A stretch of DNA of 64,000 bases from assembly GCF_004354985.1 (NCBI RefSeq), contig NZ_SMSK01000012.1, positions 1 through 64,000 on the forward strand, written 5' to 3'. This document shows positions 1-8,906 of this stretch, piece by piece; position 1 is the first letter of the stretch; each line of letters begins with the position of its first letter. The DNA comes from Segetibacter sp. 3557_3 (GTDB lineage: Bacteria > Bacteroidota > Bacteroidia > Chitinophagales > Chitinophagaceae). The notes under the pieces were generated by a model, which worked only from the letters and a program-made list of their open reading frames with translations, had not been told where the DNA came from and did no database searches. The translations under genes were made by a program, and so were the position numbers.

Positions 1-111
1 CTTGTGTCATAGGGTCTCTGTTTTTAAAGTGATTGATTATTCCTTAACTCAATTTACACTTTTACAGGACCCTTTTTTATTTACAAGTCTCCCGCATCTC
101 ATACATGAGAC

Positions 112-167
112 CTTGTACTTTTTGTATTTCTATTCACCATAAAGCAAACAGCTGCTCGGGATGTTAA
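112..167 (+). repeat. Repeat family A, 5' fragment
   Basis: This stretch matches 2756-2811 closely, including the shared run GCAAACAGCTGCTCGGGATG. A weaker match to its first half lies at 17950-17977. It looks like the 5' part of repeat family A without the hairpin part. The rest of 1-262 holds no gene that I can support. Confidence 0.6.
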
Positions 168-262
168 GCAGGGCACCGGACTTTTAGATTAAAGATTGTT
201 CCTTAAACAACTGACGTTGGAAGCGCCAGGTAATGTTGCGCTTCAGCACTTTCGTGTTATAT

Positions 263-561
263 TTATTTTAATTTGTTTCTTTCCGGATTGATCCTTGTGT
301 CGTACATATTTAAAATAACAATCCTGTTGCTTTCAATTCTGTAGTACAGTCTATTATGTTTGCTAATGCGGATGCTTCTAACATTTCCTATATGAAGTGA
401 AGGTTGCCCGATAGATGGTTGTTGTTGAATTGTCAAAAGCTTCTTATCAAGTTGCTTCGCAAATTTCTGTGCAACCAACAAGCCGAACTCATTTTCAATG
501 TAGGTAAGTAGTTTTCAAGCTTGTTCTGAAAGCGTTTCTTGAAGATTATTTAGTAAACCAT
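263..561 (-). pseudogene. Broken RelE/ParE-family toxin
   Basis: The longest open part (TTG at 479-481 down to 263) encodes a ParE/RelE-like C-terminus with the pattern IRISKHNRLYYRI...ILNMYDTR. The natural start is the ATG at 559-561, which overlaps the 3' end of the upstream antitoxin-like gene. From that ATG codon 4 is TAA, followed by a good toxin-like N-terminus (IIFKKRFQNKLE). The frame then breaks in an A run near 508-513, and one added base would join it to KLLTYIENEF. Two lesions, a nonsense codon and a 1-base loss, therefore inactivate it. The family call rests on the motif pattern and the genetic context. The A-run lesion could be a sequencing error; the nonsense codon is harder to explain that way. 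Confidence 0.7.
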
Positions 562-791
562 CGCCTTAACGAAGATTTCAGTTCATTGTAAGAAGTGGTG
601 TCTTTTTCCGGCGCCTCGTTCATCAAAGAAATAAGTTCTTGGTAGTCGCTCTTGGAAAGACCTTCAGCTTCATGAGGACTTGTTGCATGTATCCTGCTGC
701 TGGCTTCACTTAATAGGTCGTCAAGCAATACTTCATTGTTCGTTTGTTCAATCAACGAATGCAGTTTCTCCTTTATGTCTTGTATTGCCAC
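546..791 (-). CDS. Antitoxin-like protein of a type II TA pair
   Basis: This 81-residue, acidic, probably helical protein has no domain I can name. It sits directly upstream of the broken RelE/ParE gene and overlaps its start codon, the usual antitoxin-toxin order in such operons. The frame is intact although the toxin is not. The base that creates the toxin stop (553-554 region) reads ACT here, still threonine, so the change is silent in this gene. The role as antitoxin is inferred from position and size. A retained antitoxin without a toxin could act against related toxins elsewhere or be decaying. Confidence 0.6.
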   Translation of the reverse strand: MAIQDIKEKLHSLIEQTNNEVLLDDLLSEASSRIHATSPHEAEGLSKSDYQELISLMNEAPEKDTTSYNELKSSLRRWFTK

Positions 792-862
792 AACAACTGT
801 TTCTCAAATTTACTAATTATAGGGTATCCGAAGGTTTTTCTACCTTCTGATCACGGGTTTAA

Positions 863-1022
863 GCAATCGCTGTCGTTGATTTAACCAGGTTGTTTCAGTG
901 TCTTCCGCAGGTTGACCCGGAACCGGGTTAGAAGGAGGTCTTGCATCGCGCAAAGACAGCTGTTCTAAGAACAGCAATTATCCATGTTCGAGGTGCCCTG
1001 CGGAACACCTCGAACAACGCGG
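863..1022 (+). repeat. Repeat family A, copy A1
   Basis: A roughly 160-bp dispersed repeat with three hairpins: CCCGG-aa-CCGGG, GCTGTTCT-a-AGAACAGC and TTCGAGGTG-loop-CACCTCGAA. It matches 2810-2968, 17940-18104 and 18519-18662 over most of its length. It carries no coding sequence; open frames across it are shadows. Confidence 0.8.
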
Positions 1023-1117
1023 AGCTCCAAACAGTATGGGACGAAGAAAAGCCAGCTCTCGTTGCCGAGGAGGCGTTGGTTCCTGCACAATCGATGGAAC
1101 GTGTAATTAACTCGCAG

Positions 1118-1182
1118 GATTTAAGCTTAAATCTAAGCGCTGCAAGAGGCAATCGGTTTGACTCTTGCAGCGCTTTTTCTTT
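1118..1182 (+). terminator. Palindrome followed by intrinsic terminator
   Basis: A perfect 16-bp palindrome (GATTTAAGCTTAAATC, 1118-1133) is followed by a 13-bp stem AGCGCTGCAAGAG / CTCTTGCAGCGCT (1136-1148 and 1162-1174) and a T-rich tail. This is a strong rho-independent terminator shape, but no gene ends just before it. It may close a transcript of the A1 repeat or of a lost gene. Confidence 0.7.
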
Positions 1183-1188
1183 CTTCGT

Positions 1189-1333
1189 CCTGCCGGGGTC
1201 TCCTCAAAAGGATTTGGGTGGGGGGAGAGGGACCCTGGCATTCGCACAAGTTTTGTCCTGCTGGAGTCTGCCTTGAAGGGTTGGTCTGGAGCGGAAGAGA
1301 GACCTTGGCATTAACACATGCAGCCAGTTTTCG
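1189..1333. repeat. Degenerate tandem duplication
   Basis: Two diverged units of about 70 bp each begin GTCCTGC(C/T)GG(G/A)GTCT and share a GACC(C)TGGCATT core and a final AGTTTT. Nothing coding is evident. Related GGCATTAGC/GGTCTTACGC segments occur near 36,075 and 37,145. Confidence 0.5.
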
Positions 1334-1395
1334 TCACCCGTAACAAGGCTAGGCGTTGCCGAAGTACTTACAAGGGCGGAGGGCTTCTTTCAGCA

Positions 1396-2247
1396 CTAAT
1401 CCCATACTTTGATATTGCCCAATACTAGCCCCTCCCTTTTCATTTGAAGAAAGATTGTGTCCTTAAATTTTGGTTCTCTCAACACATAACGTCTATCTCG
1501 TACGTTCCGTTCCTGACCTTTTTTTATTAAAACAATAGCCCCTTTGACTGGTTCTGTCTGATAGCTGACTGCATAGGGAAACTCAATGTCTTCAAAGGTT
1601 TCTATTTCCTCATTTCTGTTTCCATACTGAAAAACTTTTTCTATATAAGGATTGAACTTTACAGTTCCATTGAAACTGTCAACCTTGTAGTGCAGGTCCT
1701 TAACATACACTCCGAGCTTTCTTGCCTTGATTACGTCTCCGTTTGTCGTTGAGGTCTGTTGCCAGCTAAATTCGTCCTTTCGAAAATTGATAGTTCTAAC
1801 AACCCGGTATACCCCGTAGACAATGAGGAGAGCCAATGACACTAACCCAACGGTAACTGCTTTCTTACCCAGCAAACTTTCTTCCTGTTTCTTTATTTTG
1901 ATGCGTATTAAGGCATAAGCTATTACATAAGCCCCTAGAAAAAGAGCGATAGAGACTAAAGGCATTACCAGGAAGATTAATCCCTCAGTAGAGGATGTGG
2001 GATGAAAGGCAGCCTGGTAGTATGCATTCACTTTAAATACACAAACCAAACAGGCTGCTATAAAAACGCTGATGTTGGATGCTGCGGCTGTTTTTTCATA
2101 GTTTATCCACGCAGCGAAACAACTCATAACAATGTAGGGCGATAAAATAAACAAAGCTCCTCTCGCTCCACTTTGGTTAAGAATATAGTTCGTAGCGAAA
2201 AAGCCCATTGCTAGAACAATGAACGTGAAAAATTGAAATAATTTCAT
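1396..2247 (-). CDS. Membrane protein of unknown function
   Basis: I prefer the internal ATG at 2245-2247, which starts MKLFQFFTFIVLAMGFF, a membrane segment; the longer frame adds 21 residues that look unlike a coding start. About five hydrophobic segments fill the first 180 residues (roughly 5-22, 30-46, 59-74, 91-113 and 130-150, counted from this start). A soluble C-terminal region of about 120 residues, rich in charged and beta-prone sequence, follows and ends NIKVWD. I do not recognise a family. It stands alone between repeat regions, and the flanks give no functional clue. Confidence 0.7.
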   Translation of the reverse strand: MKLFQFFTFIVLAMGFFATNYILNQSGARGALFILSPYIVMSCFAAWINYEKTAAASNISVFIAACLVCVFKVNAYYQAAFHPTSSTEGLIFLVMPLVSIALFLGAYVIAYALIRIKIKKQEESLLGKKAVTVGLVSLALLIVYGVYRVVRTINFRKDEFSWQQTSTTNGDVIKARKLGVYVKDLHYKVDSFNGTVKFNPYIEKVFQYGNRNEEIETFEDIEFPYAVSYQTEPVKGAIVLIKKGQERNVRDRRYVLREPKFKDTIFLQMKREGLVLGNIKVWD

Positions 2248-2700
2248 ATTAAAAATTTGAAGGGAGCAGTAATCCACAGCTTGAAATAGTCCATATCTCT
2301 TCGACTGCAAATTTTGACTGGGAAACCGGACTGTGTCCGAAATTTAAAAAAAGCTTATATGGAATGCAAAGTATATGCAGTTATATGTATAATTTATAGC
2401 TGACCACCTTTTCTGTGATAATCTAACTTACCACTTAATGAAGCTCCTCTGCCTTCTCTGCTATGCCGGTTTAGTGGTATCGTCTCGTGGAACACTACGG
2501 AGAGCAGGGGGTATCTATTTGCCTTTGTTAGGTGCCCATATCATACGACAAGTTCAAGTTATTCCAATCAGAAAAGCGAAAGCGTATCTGCACCAGTGCC
2601 GGGTAGGGGTGCCGTGGTCCCTTACTGTTACACAAGGCTATAAAGGAGACTCCAGCAGGGCGGCAAGGGTGTAGGTTTTTTTGGAGCCAGGCGAAGTGAT

Positions 2701-2968
2701 TTCAATCTGGCAGCCGTTGCCCGCGCGGCTGCGCCAGTCAGACGGGCGTCGCACTCTTGTAGTTATTGTCTTTCTACTCACCATTAAGCAAACAGCTGCT
2801 CGGGATGTTAATCGCTGTTGATGAATTAACCAGGCTGTTCCAGTGTCTTCCGCAGGATGACCTGGAACCGGGATAGACGGAGGTCTTAGACCTCGCGCAA
2901 AGACAGCTGTTCTAAGAACAGCAATTATCCCACGTTCGAGGTGCCCTGCGGAACACCTCGAACAACCG
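2701..2968 (+). repeat. Repeat family A, copy A2, with inserted REP-like palindrome
   Basis: This longest copy of family A has a 5' part at 2701-2811 and a hairpin part at 2810-2968. A 27-bp GC-rich palindrome at 2721-2747 interrupts GGCAGCCGTTGC|GTCGCACTCTTGT. That sequence is uninterrupted in copy A3 (about 17930-17954). The rest of the gap 2311-3145 holds no gene I can support. Confidence 0.8.
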
Positions 2969-3029
2969 GTGCTACCGTGTGTATACAGTACAAAATAACC
3001 TTATGGTGACAGGTTAGGTAGCCTTGCTT

Positions 3030-3690
3030 CAAAAGCCTGAAAGGCTTAATTCGAATAGCCGTCGGCGAAGCCAACGGTTAAGGCACGGGGCAACAAACAA
3101 CCCTGCAGGGGTTGAACGATTACAGTAAGAAAAAACCAGAGAGCTATGAGCACTTTTAGACAAATCTATTACCAGGTGGTATTTAGTACAAAAAATCGTG
3201 AGAACACCATAGCCGAACTGTACCAACAAGAATTGTACAAGTACATCTGGGGTATTATCAGCAATCTTAAATGTAAGCTGTACAGGATTAACAGTATGCC
3301 TGATCATGTACATATCTTCTCAGATTTACATCCTACATTATGCCTTAGTGATTATGTAAAAAACATCAAGGTGGCCAGTAATGTCTGGATGACAGGTAGT
3401 GGAAAGTTTCCGTTGTTCAAAGGATGGCAGGATGGCTACGGAGCATTTACGTATTCTGCAAAAGACAAGGACATGATAATCGATTACGTGAAGGACCAGA
3501 AAGAACACCACGAAAAGTACACTTTCCTGGAGGAATACAGGCATTTACTGACCGAGAACGGGATTGAGTTTGAGGAAAAGTATTTATTGTAGCAAAATAT
3601 TCAACCCCTTCAGGGTTGATAGTACAATCCGACTTATCCCCTGGTTTGCAACCAGGGCTATTTAAATTGAAGCCCGCCGGGCTTTTACTT
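3030..3690 (+). mobile_element. IS200-like / RAYT transposition unit with nested inverted ends
   Basis: The transposase gene 3146-3592 is bracketed by two nested sets of imperfect inverted repeats. The inner pair is ACAACCCTGCAGGGGTTGAA (3097-3116) against the reverse complement of 3600-3619, with two mismatches. The outer pair is AAAGCCTGAAAGGCTT plus a following AATAGCC (about 3032-3060), against a related sequence on the other strand at about 3655-3690. Each end is itself a small hairpin. This fits REP-associated or IS200-type single-strand transposases, which act on hairpin ends. The exact element boundaries are inferred. Confidence 0.65.
3146..3592 (+). CDS. IS200-like / REP-associated tyrosine (Y1) transposase
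   Basis: This 148-residue protein has the HUH metal-binding motif in PDHVHIF (His54, His56) and the Y1 signature IIDYVKDQKEHH with likely catalytic Tyr114. Such enzymes cut and join single-stranded DNA at hairpin-flanked sites. Its length matches the family and the frame is intact, so it may be active. No TnpB-like gene accompanies it. Palindromic ends on both sides support a RAYT or minimal IS200 unit; whether it handles the other repeats in the window is unknown. The start is the ATG after GAGAGCT. Confidence 0.9.
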   Translation: MSTFRQIYYQVVFSTKNRENTIAELYQQELYKYIWGIISNLKCKLYRINSMPDHVHIFSDLHPTLCLSDYVKNIKVASNVWMTGSGKFPLFKGWQDGYGAFTYSAKDKDMIIDYVKDQKEHHEKYTFLEEYRHLLTENGIEFEEKYLL

Positions 3691-3880
3691 ACCTCCAACA
3701 TAAACGTGTGTAAAGATGTGTACACACAGTAGGTACAAGTAAACGATGCCTCCTTCCGAACGGTGTTCATCCAGGCGGGCAACCGGAGCTTCATCAATGG
3801 TCATCTGCTCGCCCCAAAGAAATCGTTAACTAATATGACATCGATTTATACCCTACCTAATCCAACGATACCTCAGCCCT

Positions 3881-6379
3881 CTATAAACATTTGATTTTTA
3901 CCGTGGCCGGCTTCAGCCAAGGTCCACTAAAGCGAACCATCACTTCATCGGAGGGCTTACCTTTGGTTTGTATATACACAATCAACTTTCCCTGGAAAAC
4001 CCGCTGCTTGTTATCTGTGTAGTCACCAACATCCGTGTTATTTCCTGCTTCCATACCAAGCAACCGCGAATTTCCAGCAATTTCGCAGGTTATTTCATCA
4101 TCGGCGGTTACTACCGGAACACCATTTTCGTCAACAAGCCGAAGTTCAATCTGTGCAATTCCACCATCGCCCTTTACTTGGATTTGCTCACCCTGGAGCA
4201 GCTGAATTGCATGCGAACGCTTGCTGGATTGCAGCTGGTGACGAATGGTTTCCTGCCCGTTAGCGGCTGTTCCTATCACTTCAAGCTTACCCTCAGCATA
4301 AGGAACATCCCAGTAAATAATCCCGGTTTTTTGATCATAATCTTTGGCCTGGCCCACTACCGTTCCGTTCAGTTCCAAACGTGCTTTGGCTGCATTGGTA
4401 TAGGTTACCACCCGTATCATTTGACCGCTCTGATAATTCCAAACCGGCCATGCATCCATCGATGGTGCCTGGTTGCGTTGGGGTGCCTGTGTATTTTCAA
4501 GTACAGACCAGGCATCGCCCGCAGCACCCCCTACCCTAAGCGGGTAGGTGCCGAGATAGGCCATAGGCTTATCAGACCATAGCGATTGGCGGAAATACCC
4601 GCGGGGCTTGATGAAGCCGGCAAAATCCAGTAAGCCGGAATAGAATCCCCGGGTCGGCCAACGACCAGACTCACCTAAATAATCGATACCCGTCCATAGA
4701 AATTGGCCGAAGATGTGCTCGTTATCTACTACGGCTTTCCACGCTGCCAGGTCATGACGGTTTTCACTTCCGTAGATAACACGTTTGGGATAACGTTTGT
4801 GATCTGATGCGTAGCGGCTTTCAGTATAATTGTAACCCGCTATATCCAGGGTGCCCGGGTACTCGGTTTCGTTACTCATAGCAACCCCGGCCAAACCAGC
4901 AGTTACCGGGCGGCTAGGGTCATACTTTCTGACTACTGCGGCAAGCCTTTTGGCAATATCGCCCAGGCGCATTGCATCAGGCGCATCCTTTTTATAGCCG
5001 CCGTAAGCGGGCTGTGTAAAGCCAGCTTCCTTACTGCCATCAAGTACAGGGTGAGAGTAAGGATCGTTGGGGTAATCTACCTCGTTGCCAATGCTCCACG
5101 CGAAAATCGAGAGATGGTTACGGTCTCTTTTTACCATGTCGCCCAGGTCTTGTTCTCCCCACTCTTTAAAGAAATCGAAAGATCCCTGGTGTCCCGGAGT
5201 ACCTACGTTCCAGCCCTGAAGCCATTTACGCTTGGGGTATTCCCATTCATCAAATGCCTCATTCATGACCAACAATCCCAGTTCGTCACATAGGTCGTAC
5301 AAGGATGGAGCCTGCGGGTTATGGCTCGTGCGGATCGCATTTACACCGAGGGATTTTAGGGTAGCCAAACGGCGGCGCCACACTTCCGGGTATACTTCAG
5401 CGCCAAGCACACCTGCATCGTGATGCAGGCATACACCTTTCATCTTCATGTTCTTACCATTCAGCGCAAATCCCTTGTCGGGATCAAATGTATAGGTGCG
5501 AAAACCGGTGGTTACGGTGGTGCTGTCAATAATCTTTCTGTCTTGAAGTATCGTTGTCCGCAGTTGATAGAGATTTGGTGTCTCTATGCTCCACAATTGT
5601 GGGTTGTTTATAGCAAGGTCGGCCTTAATTTCCTGCCTGTTGTTTTTCGTCAGGGTCAGTTTGCTTGTTTTCGTGGCAAGAACGGCTCCGGTTCTGTCCA
5701 GAAGTTCATTAACCACAGATACCCCGGCGCTTAGTGGGGACTCGTTGCTAACGGCAGTTTGTATGTGTAAAACGCCTTTACTACCCTTCACTTCCGGAAA
5801 TACGTATACCCCCCATTGTTCAAGATGAACCGGGTTTGCACGAACAAGGTACACATCACGGTATATCCCCGAGCCCGTATACCATCGTGAATCGGCATCC
5901 TGGCTATGGTCTACACGAACTGTAACCTGGTTATCTGTGCCATACTTTACATGGGGAGTTATATCGTACCCAAATGAGATGTAACCGTTGGGCCGTTTTC
6001 CTACGGACTGGCCATTCACAAAAACTTCGCTACGGTTATAAACACCTTCAAAATAGAGGTAGAGCTTCTTTCCATCATCGGCTGCGGGAATGGTAATCGT
6101 CCGTTGGTACCAACCAATCCCTCCGGGCAGAAATCCTGTTGCACTCGCAAGAGAGGGGTCATAGTTTTGCTTAACGGTCCAGTCGTGGGGTAACTGCACA
6201 GCTCTCCAGGATCTGTCACGATTATCGATTGGTTTTGTGGGGTCCACCTCACCAAGGTGAAACCGCCAGTCCGCATTAATTTTTTCCGCTTTGCCAAAGC
6301 CTGGTTGGGCAGAAAGATTTACTTTAATAAGCAACAATAGGCTTAGTGCAAAAAAGGGGTGTTTGAAAAAAGGGATCAT
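3881..6379 (-). CDS. Glycoside hydrolase family 2 (beta-galactosidase-like)
   Basis: This 832-residue exported enzyme begins with a signal peptide (residues 1-24, ending LSA). The GH2 order is visible: a sugar-binding jelly roll (about 30-180), an Ig-like domain (about 185-295) and a TIM barrel (about 300-600). The barrel signature NAIRTSHNPQAPSLYDLCDE is present, with acid/base Glu433 in SIGNE and nucleophile Glu539 in YGSE. The C-terminal part (about 640-832) resembles the DUF4982 and Ig-like domains of Bacteroidota GH2 enzymes. The exact substrate, beta-galactoside or another hemicellulose side chain, cannot be fixed from sequence alone. The gene stands alone, and no LacI-type operator was seen upstream. 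Confidence 0.9.
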   Translation of the reverse strand: MIPFFKHPFFALSLLLLIKVNLSAQPGFGKAEKINADWRFHLGEVDPTKPIDNRDRSWRAVQLPHDWTVKQNYDPSLASATGFLPGGIGWYQRTITIPAADDGKKLYLYFEGVYNRSEVFVNGQSVGKRPNGYISFGYDITPHVKYGTDNQVTVRVDHSQDADSRWYTGSGIYRDVYLVRANPVHLEQWGVYVFPEVKGSKGVLHIQTAVSNESPLSAGVSVVNELLDRTGAVLATKTSKLTLTKNNRQEIKADLAINNPQLWSIETPNLYQLRTTILQDRKIIDSTTVTTGFRTYTFDPDKGFALNGKNMKMKGVCLHHDAGVLGAEVYPEVWRRRLATLKSLGVNAIRTSHNPQAPSLYDLCDELGLLVMNEAFDEWEYPKRKWLQGWNVGTPGHQGSFDFFKEWGEQDLGDMVKRDRNHLSIFAWSIGNEVDYPNDPYSHPVLDGSKEAGFTQPAYGGYKKDAPDAMRLGDIAKRLAAVVRKYDPSRPVTAGLAGVAMSNETEYPGTLDIAGYNYTESRYASDHKRYPKRVIYGSENRHDLAAWKAVVDNEHIFGQFLWTGIDYLGESGRWPTRGFYSGLLDFAGFIKPRGYFRQSLWSDKPMAYLGTYPLRVGGAAGDAWSVLENTQAPQRNQAPSMDAWPVWNYQSGQMIRVVTYTNAAKARLELNGTVVGQAKDYDQKTGIIYWDVPYAEGKLEVIGTAANGQETIRHQLQSSKRSHAIQLLQGEQIQVKGDGGIAQIELRLVDENGVPVVTADDEITCEIAGNSRLLGMEAGNNTDVGDYTDNKQRVFQGKLIVYIQTKGKPSDEVMVRFSGPWLKPATVKIKCL

Positions 6380-6473
6380 CGTGCAATAGGTAGATTTCGA
6401 TTAAGATTTGCTGGCTTAAAGATATGGCTGACTGCAGTACTTCTTTTATGAAAAATTTTATCTGTTATGTCTT

Positions 6474-6670
6474 CTGCATCCCGCCGTGTTCATCCTTGTC
6501 TTTTAAGCGCAAGCCCTCTCTCACAGATCCACAAAAACGCACATAAAATACAAGAAAAAGGGTTTTGTCATTTGCAACCGGCCGTGTTCATCCGTGTATT
6601 CTGCGCGCAAGCCCTATCTCACAGATCACACCGAAAGGCACAGAAAATACAAGAAAAACGGTTTTACCTT
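6474..6670. repeat. Two ~98-bp direct repeats
   Basis: Units at about 6474-6571 and 6572-6670 share GCCGTGTTCATCC, GCGCAAGCCCT, TCACAGATC and ATACAAGAAAAA in the same order. The boundary word TTGCAACC occurs again at 6671, so a third unit may once have been present. The remaining gap to 6958 holds only a -7-like TAATTTTG at 6932-6939 before the next gene. Confidence 0.7.
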
Positions 6671-6958
6671 TTGCAACCTTCCCAGTTCACCTGTTTGATT
6701 ACTTAGCCCCATTGGCGGCGTAGCATTCCACGTATTGTAAAAGCCCACAGAGGGAATTTGATGTCGTTTTCTTAAGATAATCTCCTTGCTTTTTTCCGCT
6801 GCGGAGATGTACCCATACCGTTCCTTAATCTTTTTAGTTTCGGTAAAAAAGCGTCATAACGTGATGTCTGTAACCCGTTACCATTGGCATTATTTCTTGA
6901 TGCATGGCAGACGCTCATGTTATAGGCAGCGTAATTTTGCACTTCAAAAATTTATATT

Positions 6959-8677
6959 ATGAAATTCAGAATATTACTCTTAACGCTTGCTTTTGCTTCG
7001 GTAGCAACACGGGGCAGGGCACAAACATGGCAGCTACTGGGTTCAAATGAACAAACCAATCAGGCACTAACAAGAACAGCTGCACCCGTAACCTATACTG
7101 CAATAGATGCAAATGGCACCCCTTACATCAGTTATTTGGACGACATGCAAGGGCCGGCTAACGCGAACGACTTCAAGGTGCATGTAAAAAAGTGGGTCAA
7201 TAACCAATGGACAGACCTGGGGGGCGTATCTACCGAAATTCCGTACACCGATTATTTTCCGATTGCATGCGACGGTAACAACCTTTATTTAGCTTATTCA
7301 GAGTCAGCCGTCAGTTCTACCGGTGCGGGTAAGATTACCGTGAAGAAGTATAATACTACCAATAACAACTGGGAATATGTCGGCAGTCCTGCATTCTCCG
7401 CCGGCACGGCCAGTTATACCGGTATTACCGCAGCTAACGGAAAAGTTTATGTGGCTTATACTGATGCGGGAACGCAGAATAAGGTTGTCGTAAAATATTT
7501 CGATAACAGTAGTCCTAACCTTGGCTGGCGCACATTGGGTTCGGCCCCGATTTCACTCGGTACTGTGGGCGGACTTGCCGGAAATAATATTAACCTCAGT
7601 GTTGATAATGATGAGTTGTATGTCGCCTATATCGACTTTGGCGTTAACAACGGAAATGGCGGTCTCATGGTAAAAAGATTTACAAATGATACCTGGATAA
7701 CCGCTGGCAATGGTCTTGCCTCAGGAAGCGAACGTGCAACAAATGCCAGGCTCCGTTTTGATGGCAACCATAATCTATACGTCTCATATATTGAGCCGGT
7801 AAGTATGCAACTGAAAGTACGGTTGTTAATCAATAATGTATGGGCCGACTTCACCAATAACGTGGTAGCAACAAACGTCCGCCATAATTCGTCGTTTACT
7901 ATTTTAAACAATACGCTGTATGTAGCTTATGTTTTCGCCAACAGCGGGGAACAGGGCCAGGCTTATGTAAAGAAGTTTGACAACACGAACTTAACCTGGG
8001 AGAATGTAGGCGCTCAACCAGTAACCGCAAGCACCATCGAGGTAAATGATGTTAACCTTACCGCAACTCCCGCAGGTATGCTTCACCTAAATTTTCACAC
8101 GTTCAACAATGCCGTTTATGCAAAAAGCTTCAACGTCGGCGGTGCCTTACCTGTTACCTGGAAAAGCTTTACAGCAGAAAGAATAAACGATAAGGCGGTG
8201 CTAAAATGGAAAGTAGCCAACGAGGTAAATAACAAATTATTCGTAGTAGAACATAGCAGAACAGGTCAAAGCTTTAGCAAGGTTGGAGAGGTTGCTGCCA
8301 ATGCCGGAAATGCAGCGGAACGGCACTATACTTTTACCAGTTCCGGGCTTGATGAAGGGGTGCATTATTACAGGTTGAAGCAGGTTGACAAAGACGGAGC
8401 ATTTTCGTATTCACCTATAGTTAATGTTTCAATTTCGTCACCCACGACAACAACGATCAGGCTATATCCAAATCCTGTAACGGAGACATTAATTGTTTCA
8501 GGAAATTTAACCACCAATGCACCAGTTGTGATTACAACAGCAGACGGCAAAGTGGTTAAAAAGGCTATCATCACCAGCGAACAACCCCGATTAAACGTGA
8601 ACGAATTAGCGCAAGGCAGATACTACCTAACCATTTACGGCAGTGGCGCACCCCAAACACTTCCATTTGTAAAATAG
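6959..8677 (+). CDS. Secreted repeat protein with type IX secretion sorting domain
   Basis: This 572-residue protein has a signal peptide (1-22, ending RAQ). Residues about 25-390 carry repeated short motifs such as LYVAYID, VYVAYTD and LYVAYVF, with Trp-containing strands, suggesting a beta-propeller-like fold. An FN3-like segment (PVTWKSFTAERINDKAVLKW, about 396-490) follows, then a type A T9SS C-terminal domain (LYPNPVTETLIV...GRYYLTIY). It is therefore probably moved to the cell surface or released by type IX secretion. The ligand or activity is unknown. A strong terminator follows directly. Confidence 0.85.
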   Translation: MKFRILLLTLAFASVATRGRAQTWQLLGSNEQTNQALTRTAAPVTYTAIDANGTPYISYLDDMQGPANANDFKVHVKKWVNNQWTDLGGVSTEIPYTDYFPIACDGNNLYLAYSESAVSSTGAGKITVKKYNTTNNNWEYVGSPAFSAGTASYTGITAANGKVYVAYTDAGTQNKVVVKYFDNSSPNLGWRTLGSAPISLGTVGGLAGNNINLSVDNDELYVAYIDFGVNNGNGGLMVKRFTNDTWITAGNGLASGSERATNARLRFDGNHNLYVSYIEPVSMQLKVRLLINNVWADFTNNVVATNVRHNSSFTILNNTLYVAYVFANSGEQGQAYVKKFDNTNLTWENVGAQPVTASTIEVNDVNLTATPAGMLHLNFHTFNNAVYAKSFNVGGALPVTWKSFTAERINDKAVLKWKVANEVNNKLFVVEHSRTGQSFSKVGEVAANAGNAAERHYTFTSSGLDEGVHYYRLKQVDKDGAFSYSPIVNVSISSPTTTTIRLYPNPVTETLIVSGNLTTNAPVVITTADGKVVKKAIITSEQPRLNVNELAQGRYYLTIYGSGAPQTLPFVK

Positions 8678-8694
8678 CAAATACCGGTTTGTAT

Positions 8695-8735
8695 AAAACC
8701 CCTTACCGCAATCACCGGTAAGGGGTTCTTTTATT
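8695..8735 (+). terminator. Intrinsic terminator after the T9SS protein
   Basis: A stem AACCCCTTACCG / CGGTAAGGGGTT with a 6-7 base loop is followed by CTTTTATT. It lies about 20 bases after the stop codon at 8677. Confidence 0.85.
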
Positions 8736-8843
8736 ATCAAGAGACGGTGTCCATCTCCCTGCAGGCTTACACCGGGGGATAGGGTTCCAAAGTATCAACC
8801 GCTTACTCGCGATACGTTACTTGTAGCACGTGTATTTTGCAAA

Positions 8844-8906
8844 GCCATTCTAAGAACAACAATTATCCTGGGTTCGAAGTGCCCTGCGGAACACCTCGAA
8901 CAACGG
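8844..8906 (+). repeat. Repeat family A, partial copy A5
   Basis: Only the last two hairpins of family A are present: a decayed CATTCTAAGAACAAC and an intact TTCGAAGTG-loop-CACCTCGAA. The surrounding gap to 9156 also has GGGTCGCACTC near 9045, like the 5' part of the family, but no gene. Confidence 0.7.

Noticed and set aside
941-1343. Overlapping open frames across repeat A1 and the tandem duplication
   Set aside because: They read through hairpins and a terminator and have no homology-like motifs; explained by the repeats.
2438-2674. Open frame of 78 codons on the plus strand
   Set aside because: No protein-like features, low-complexity composition and location in a repeat-rich gap; probably chance.
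8850-8905. tRNA-like TTCGAA segment
   Set aside because: It belongs to the last hairpin of repeat A5; no acceptor stem or anticodon arm can be built.
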